In this document: piece after piece, positions 56,871-64,000 of the stretch
Layout: each line of letters opens with the position of its first letter
Numbering within the stretch: the first letter of the stretch is position 1
Made by a program: the position numbers and the translations under genes
The notes under the pieces: model-generated
What the model was told of the DNA's origin: nothing
Seen by the model: only the letters and a program-made list of their open reading frames with translations
The model's database searches: none
Assembly (NCBI GenBank): GCA_019426215.1
Contig: CM033405.1
Span: 28,488,199-28,552,198, forward strand
Reading direction: 5' to 3'
DNA: 64,000 nucleotides
From: Buddleja alternifolia
Taxonomy: Eukaryota; Streptophyta; Magnoliopsida; Lamiales; Scrophulariaceae

Positions 56871-59800
56871 TGTGTTATTAATACGGATGTATATATATAG
56901 AATTAAATGTTAATTAATTAAAAGGGTTATATATATTACTAAAAATATCATGATAAATATTAAACACATCTTTATATATATTATTATTGTTCATGCATAT
57001 ATTAATACAGCCCCAACAAAAGTTAGATTGTCAAATTAACAAGAGAAAATTTCAGCCCGTTAAGGCTAAATCTTGAAAATGATAAGGTTCGAATTATACA
57101 GATTTAATTTTGATACTTCTCTACTTCTTTGCTAAGTGAGGAGAACTATTATAGCAAACAAAATAGGAATTCAAGTTAAATATCTTTCTCTACCTTGTGC
57201 AATTCACTAGATATAGTCACAATAAAAATCAGAAAGACTAGGGGTGAACATCTAGTCAAACTCCAGAGCTGGCTCAATATTTTCGAGTTGCAGCCGAGCC
57301 TAACGATCCGAGCTTTTGTAATGAGTTGAGCTCAAATCCAATTATATCTATTTTGGGCTAACAAGGCTTAAATATACAAAAATATATTTTTTATTTATTT
57401 ATTAATATATACATATAATAATAATATATTTAAAAATATTTTATTAATATTTATCATGGTGTTGTATTCCATATTTATCACTATATTTTTAATAATATAT
57501 AAACATCCGAATTTAATAACATATATATTATTAAATATGGATATGTGTATACAGAGAGATGGTGCATAGTGCAACTACAAATAGGTTGTGAGGGTGCAAA
57601 GTGTAGGTTTTTCTTTTTTAGGGTGAAAATTGCCTATTTAGGCTATTTTGGGGGTGCATAGTACTTTTTACTGCAGTTTAGACCTTAAACTTTCAAATGT
57701 ACACTCGACTTTTTAATATACCAAATATGATCTTGTATGGCAAACTCACATACCCGACAAATAAATAATTGTATTTATCTCTTCCAACTTTTGACTTTTC
57801 GCATCCCCGTCCTATTAAGTTTGAATTTTGCCAAATACACATCGCTAACACTATTTGATTCAAGATACTAGTAACTTTTTATATTTAAAATAACAAAATT
57901 GATGCTGAACTTATTTACTAGAATAAAAAATATTGATGAATATTTATCTAAACCATTAATAAAAGAAACCCCTTTGCACTCACAAAATGACGATTTTATA
58001 CCGCAACACCAAATTTTAGAATTCCTAAAATTTCCCCTACTATCCAACTCACCTAGATCTCAGCTCAAAACGTACCTAGTATTCCCATTTAAAGCCGGAT
58101 AAGATTCAAACTCAACTCATAAATTTATTGAACTCGATTTTAATACTAAAGTTCAATAATGTTCATATTTAATTAAGCGCAGCTTGAAAATACAAACATT
58201 GACCAATTAGACTCCACGTAGTCAAGAGTCTCCAGACTCAATTGACTACCTACTGTTCGTGTTTATTTAACTTATAAAACCCAATTGATAAATCCATTAA
58301 AAAAATGATATTTAGCAACAACCATAAAAGCTGTAAAAATCTATAGAACAATTGTTGGAATTATATATTGTTTAATTGATGGTTATACCAATAGATGTGG
58401 ATATGTAAACCAAATGATGGAATACTTCCACCACCCATCACATTTTCTTGTCCCATCATTTTCATTTTACTATGTGGATGCTTCCATACTCTCCCTCCAT
58501 TCTTATTTTTTTGGTCAATCATAATTCTCATCCTAGATTTTTTTTCTAATGGAATTTTATATTTTAAATAATTGAGTATACAAAATTGTTTCATTGCAAA
58601 AATCAATAAGAAGATTGATTATGTTTTTGTTTTACTTCGGGGTAAAAAACAGTAACCCATCCAAACTTTTTGCGTTGATACACTTTTTATATAATATTTT
58701 AGTTTTCACACGTTTTTATCTGAACTACATTAGTTTTCACACAATTTTATATTTTAGCATTTTTCGCCAAGTAGGCGGAATATTGTGCCGGGATACCGTC
58801 ATGTGCATCACATGTGACCCAGGCTAAAAATGACATTTTAACATTTGAAACGACATTTTTTTGTGGTTTCACAATTTTGAATTTGTACAATTGAAAATGT
58901 CGTTTCAACTGAAAATGGTAAAAATAGTGAATCACAAGGTCTATAAAATGTCAATTTTATCCTTTTTTTTTATCAGTATGTCAATTTTATCCTTAAAAGG
59001 GTCAAATGCAATGTAAGTAATGGAATCCCGCCAAATATTCCACCAGGTATAATTTATCTTTTTAACAATCCGTACAGTTCAAATAAGAAAGTATAAAACA
59101 AAAAATAATTATATAAAAATGCATAAAAGCCAATGTTTACATAATAAAGTGTAACAAAAAGAATCATTTGAAAAAGTATCAAATAAAAAAAAAGTATAAA
59201 AACGCAAAAGAATTGAGATGACTTGCTATTTTTTACTCCTTTTTTTTAATCATTTATAAAAAATCGCTTACTACGCTAAATAGTTGAACAGGAGAAATAA
59301 ATATAAGGATAAAGTTCTTGAAAAGATAACAATTCTTTTAAACTATATATTCTTCTAAAAATATCTATTTTATACTTTGATGTTTCTTTAAGTTGCAAAA
59401 AGTTCAATTGCCCGCGAACTGGGCTTCTTTATTTAATAATTTGATAATTTATCTTTCATTTTATATTATAAATACATATCAATAAATATAGAATTTGTAT
59501 TGCAGAATTTTATATTATATTATAAACATATGTTATACATATCATGTAACAATAATATGAATTACAAAATAAAACATCACATTATTATCATAGCATCAAA
59601 CTGCATTAATAGTGATTAGACAATTCATATTACATAACATTATCGTAGCATTTATTGATACATGAAAATGGTCAAAGTTTGGCAATTATCACCACATGAT
59701 TAAATCACTAAAATAGATTAGAGGACAACCTAATTCACATAAGTACTAATCCTTCATTACATAATCAAATAAGACAAATATAAGCAAATGAAGTCTAGCC

Positions 59801-60100
59801 TCTTATATTCTTAGGTTCTACTTCCACCGACGAAGTTTTACTCCCACCGACAAAGTTTGATAGTTGTTAGCTTTTGATCTAGTGTAAATTAATATTAGTT
59901 TTATATGCTGATTGAAAATTTATATTCATAATGTAAGTGATCGTTTAATCGTTTACTTAAGAAAGAAAAAAAATAAGACAAATATAAGGTCCATATCACT
60001 GTTTTCTGATTTTCATTGGTCAATGCACTAGATACACTTTTCTCCAAAAATAAAATAAAATAAAACCAAGAGTAATTAGCTTATTAATTAAGATATCTCA
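56871..60100. other. Intergenic, AT-rich
   Basis: No gene was recognised. It holds an inverted repeat (listed separately) and AT-rich tracts. 58630-59045 has the less AT-rich look of an old repeat, with a near-palindromic GGCGGAATATTGTGCCGGGAT / GGAATCCCGCCAAATATTCC pair near 58773 and 59020. The ORFs here are short and unsupported. Confidence 0.45.
58845..58908. repeat. Inverted repeat with 15-bp arms
   Basis: TTGAAACGACATTTT (58845-58859) and AAAATGTCGTTTCAA (58894-58908) can form a hairpin with a 34-base loop. It is probably part of a small transposon relic. No coding sequence is present. Confidence 0.7.
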
Positions 60101-60441
60101 GTCAATTATAATGATTAATTATTATGAAATAATTCAACCGTCGGATTACAATTCATTTCAATCCAACAGTCCTCACTCAGTCTTCCATTTTCAAGAAAAA
60201 CTGTCAAACCCCTCTCTCTCTCTCTCACACACAACATCCAGTTGGATTGTTACTTCGCTTGAAGTTTCGTGCTCTTCAATATATACACGCATATTTAGAT
60301 ATATATATATATAATATACATACACATTTGTGTTGAGGGAGAGAGAGAGAGGTATATATATATATATATTGGTTTTGGTGTGGATCTGGATCTGGATCTT
60401 CAGTTTACGATCTTGTGAGTGGTGAATTTCAGTGGAGAAAG
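60101..60441 (+). promoter_or_regulatory. TM9SF promoter and 5' leader
   Basis: Upstream of the ATG at 60442 lie (CT)n near 60212-60226, (TA)n near 60300-60312, (GA)n near 60339-60352, a second (TA)n near 60353-60370 and a GGATCTGGATCTGGATCT repeat at 60382-60399. CT-rich leaders are common in plant housekeeping genes. The start of transcription cannot be set by eye. Confidence 0.4.
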
Positions 60442-63400
60442 ATGGAGGTCGTGGGGAGAAGAGCTCACGCGATCTGGATGTGTGTGTGCGTTGCGCTCAT
60501 CACTGCCGCTCACTCCTTCTACCTCCCCGGCGTCGCTCCCCAAGATTTTGTCAAGGTATACATACATACGCACGCTATTTTGTATCTATCTATCTATATG
60601 CATCTGTCGAAGTTGATTATTCGTTGTATGATTGGTTGGGATTTGTGCTATCCTTACATGTATGTTTGTGTTTTTGTGGCAATTTTACATATTGAGAAAT
60701 TGGATCAACTTTGTAGAGTATCTGGAGTGTGATTTTTGTTGATTTAGGGCTTCTTTGTGTTGAATCTCTAAAGACCTCTTTTGGTGCTTTAGTAACTGCT
60801 ATTTCATGCTCATATTGTTTTTTAATTAACGTTCAAATGAATGAATTCGGTGGATTATGATTCATAACTTGACATCTTTTGCTTGATTTCTGACTCTTAT
60901 CAAGATGTGCGTTGTTGTAAACAAGTTAAGGGGAAAGGGAAAAGCTTAACATCCGAGTATTGATAAATGAACAAGTTAAGCAGTTTCAAAATTTCAACTT
61001 TAACAAATATGAATATCAGAATCGATATGGTTTTGTCTGATTTCTAATTGATTTTGGATTGGTTTTTGTAGTTTAAGGTTATATTTTCGCTTGTCTACCT
61101 AGTCTTCAGAATACAAAATGAATTTTACAACTATGAAATTCGTATGCTTTTACTCCTTAGTCATACTACTTCAAATCAACAGAGTGTAGTACCTTATTTG
61201 TTACTTGCTCATTTTGATTGTATACATCAAATAACGGAGAGAAGGGTTAAGTTTAGTGAAATCATCGATGATTCTCTATTGTTAACAATTCTTACTTTCA
61301 TTCAGGTTCTAAAATATTTACATCATCTTTAATCTATGAATTGCATATATCAAAGTCATAATCCATAAATATGATCTTTGTTAAGCAAATTGTGGGAAGT
61401 GAAGAGTAGATGTGGTATTGGAGATATGGTATCATTTATAACTGTAAGTTTATAAAAGTATACTGTTAGGAGCATTTCAGACACAGCCACACAGGTGGTT
61501 TCTTAATCAATAAAAATTAGGCTAAACTACATGCGACAGTTCTTCTAAATATCAACCTCAACAAGCCAAATATATTCAAAAAGTGTAGCCGCACATTGGT
61601 CGTGTAAATCCAAGCTTGTCGTTTTTGTATATTCCTCTCTCCATTGCCCATCTTTCCTTCTCGCCAACCCCCTTGGTCACTCAACCCTAGGTTTCTACTC
61701 TAGCACTTTGTTCAGCCTCCTTTGAACAATCTATTCATAACTTATGTCATTCCATTTGCAAAACAGATTAATCCTTGGAGATTAGATGTACTCTTCCAAA
61801 TTTGATGGATTTCAACTGTGATAATTCTTTGGTGGGTCCCTCGTGGTATTGGGTATTGTGTGGGAAGGAAGAGGAGGAGAGGGTTTAAGCATTCCAATCT
61901 TTCAGTTTCCAACTCTTTTGCTATCCTGTAGAAGAAGGACGTCCTCCAATTATCCGAAAGTTGGAGGGATTTGAATCACATTTTTCAGAACCTCCCTCCT
62001 CATTTCCCCTCTTTTCCACCTCACTTGCTATCAAACAATTGAAGGAGCTTTAATCCCTTCCTATCCTCGTCTTTTTGGACCTCTTTTCTCCCGTCCCCCA
62101 ACCCCCTATCAAACAAAGTATAATAGTCCAAGCGGGAAACCCGCGCGGGGGTGAGGGGGCTTAATGATTGAAATTGTTCACCTTGGGGAGCGTATAAAAA
62201 GCTCTTAAAGTAGCGAATCATCATGAAGGAGAAGAACTTACTCCAAACTTTAAGGTTAGATGGATCGAAATGAAGTTCTTAGGAGGGATTTACTATTTCT
62301 CCTTGCATTCTCTCTTCCACTTCACCTACTACCAAACTAAGGATGAAGCTGTATCCCCTCTCCCAATCCAACTCTGTATCCTCTGCACCAAAGATACGCA
62401 AACTTTAATAGCATATTTTAGAGAATTTAAAAAATTTTGTTTACTACCATGGGTGAATATAACATGGCAATTGAATGTTCAGCTCTGAGGAATTTATTTT
62501 ACCTCATTTGTTTTTACTCAAATTTTGCAAACTAGCATTGTTCAATGATGTCTCATTAGCTTTTCTATGTAGCATGATCTTAATCTATGTTGATTGTAAA
62601 TATGTTTATTTTTCTCTTTTTTAAAATTAAAGAAAAAAGTCATGGTAAAATGGTTGAAGTTCCAAACTTCGCTACATAATGGTTGAGAATGTCAAATCAG
62701 ATTTCCATAATTGTAGTTGGTATGCAAATCAACCTTGCCTCTCCGTGAAATAATATACCTGCAGCATGTTGCTCAACATTTTTTTTTTTTGATAAATGTT
62801 ACATACATGCTGTCTCGATACATATCTGTCAATTCCTTTTGCTTTATGACGTAGGGTTGTTTTCCTGTGATGTGAACAGTCTTGATTGGTCTTTATTTGA
62901 TGCAGGGTGATCTTCTGAAGGTGAAAGTGAACAAACTGACCTCTGTAAAAACTCAACTTCCGTACTCCTACTATTCCCTTCCTTACTGTAAACCAGAAAA
63001 AATTGTCGACAGTGCTGAGAATCTTGGGGAAGTTCTTCGTGGCGATCGTATTGAGAACTCTCCCTATGTGGTTTGTCTTTCTTCCGATTTCCCTCCTGCC
63101 TTGTTTTTTTTTCTTTTTGATAAATTTAATTTGTTCATCTCGTGGACAATGCGTTACTTCTTGCATTCAATCAACAATCAAGTCATGCATCACAAAATCA
63201 AAATTTTCACTCAAGTTCCTTCATGCAGTTTAAGATGCGAGATCCACAGTTGTGCAATGTTGTTTGCCGTGTTATACTTAATGCCAAAGAAGCAAAGGAA
63301 ATCAAAGAGAAGATCAATGATGACTACCAAGTGAACATGTAAGCCACATTGCAGATAAATCTTATGGCTTTCTAAATACATATCATACATGTTCACCTTC

Positions 63401-63975
63401 TACTTGGTGGTTTCTTTAACAGGATATTGGATAATCTTCCTCTAGTTATGCCTTTTAAAAGACCTGATATGGACTCCGTGGTTTATCAGCATGGTTTCCG
63501 TGTTGGTTTGAAAGGACAGTATGCTGGAGTAAGTATCATATTGCTTTGCTGTTGTGGCAGTCTTTTTGCAAATGACCAGTCAAATCTGATTTCTTGTCTT
63601 TTACCTGAATTAATTTTTCATAGAGAACGGAGGAGAAGTATTTTATCCACAATCACCTTAGTTTTACTGTAAAGTATCATAAGGACGAAGAAACTGATGC
63701 TGCTAGAATTGTGGGTTTTGAAGTCAAACCATTCAGGTAATTTGCTGCTGATGCTCAATATTGTGATGTGCTACAGTGGTATCTTTTGACCAGTTAATGA
63801 TCTTGGGTATTCCTGTGAATTCAGTGTTAAGCATGAATATGATGGTAAATGGGATGATAAAAAGCGATTAACAACATGTGATCCTCATGCAAAACGCACA
63901 GTTACTAGCTCAGAATCTCCACAGGAGGTTGAAGATAAGAAGGAAATCATCTTCACATACGATGTAGAGTTTCAG
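60442..63975 (+). CDS. Transmembrane 9 superfamily (TM9SF/TMN) protein, 5' part
   Basis: The exons seen are 60442-60555, 62906-63070, 63229-63338, 63423-63528, 63624-63736 and 63825-63975, giving 759 nt and 253 aa so far. The gene continues beyond 64000. All junctions are GT-AG and the frame is continuous. The protein begins with a signal peptide (about residues 1-25, hydrophobic [13 protein letters not shown]), then the mature start [11 protein letters not shown] typical of TM9SF proteins. Luminal-domain blocks follow: [77 protein letters not shown] and [11 protein letters not shown]. The nine membrane helices of the family lie downstream. Known members are Golgi/endosomal proteins implicated in cargo sorting. 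The sequence is closest to the TMN8/9/10 group as I remember it. Intron 1 is 2350 bp. Confidence 0.93.
60556..62905 (+). other. TM9SF intron 1 (2.35 kb)
   Basis: Phase-0 intron (AAG|GTATAC to GATGCAG|GGTGAT). AT-rich with no recognisable gene. The stretch 61500-62500 is less AT-rich and resembles degraded repeat DNA, but no ends were found. Confidence 0.7.
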
Positions 63976-64000
63976 GTATTGCTCTCTCTCTCTCTCTCCA

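Noticed and set aside
1..64000. tRNA, rRNA, snRNA genes or CRISPR-like arrays
   Set aside because: None recognised by eye on either strand; the direct repeats present are minisatellite or transposon repeats without regular spacers.

Overview
This looks like nuclear DNA of a dicot plant. It has spliced genes with long AT-rich introns, nested LTR retrotransposons, hAT, CACTA-like and MULE-type DNA elements, and three genes whose closest remembered relatives are plant proteins. No RNA gene, CRISPR array or prokaryotic signal was seen.

Three host genes are supported at exon level. (1) 2782-7384 (+): an intact three-exon ortholog of STERILE APETALA (SAP), the F-box protein of organ-size and flower control, 452 aa. 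(2) 18894-27758 (-): an intact seven-exon gene for a 308-aa endonuclease/exonuclease/phosphatase (EEP)-fold protein. One of its introns reads as a U12-type AT-AC intron, and several classical EEP catalytic residues are replaced. (3) 60442-63975 (+): the first six exons of a transmembrane-9 superfamily (TM9SF/TMN) gene that runs off the right edge.

The rest is mostly transposon-derived. 1-665 is the end of a large LTR. 2.1-11.4 kb holds CACTA-like relics around SAP and a small inverted-repeat element. 11523-16466 is a young Tork/TNT1-type copia element on the minus strand, with nearly identical LTRs and a perfect AATAT target-site duplication. The EEP introns hold two MULE-type MITEs, a decayed copia RT, a 143-bp tandem duplication and a retroelement with gag and two LTRs in inverted orientation. 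Both of those LTR arms carry long, phased heat-shock-element arrays.

From 28.3 to 56.9 kb the window is one layered locus. A hAT transposon (13-bp terminal inverted repeats, 8-bp target duplication) landed in a diverged minisatellite-like array. A second copia element then inserted near its right end. A segment of about 11.3 kb was later tandemly duplicated (copy A 28304-39597, copy B from 39600), and three large solo LTRs (1.6, 1.56 and 2.0 kb) inserted into the result. The left hAT terminus and left copia LTR of copy A still match the right termini 17-25 kb away, so the order of events can be read from target duplications. Both hAT gene copies are pseudogenes. They share an early frameshift and carry private nonsense mutations.

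Splice sites were placed by eye from GT-AG (or AT-AC) signals, reading-frame continuity and remembered family sequences. No alignment or transcript evidence was available.
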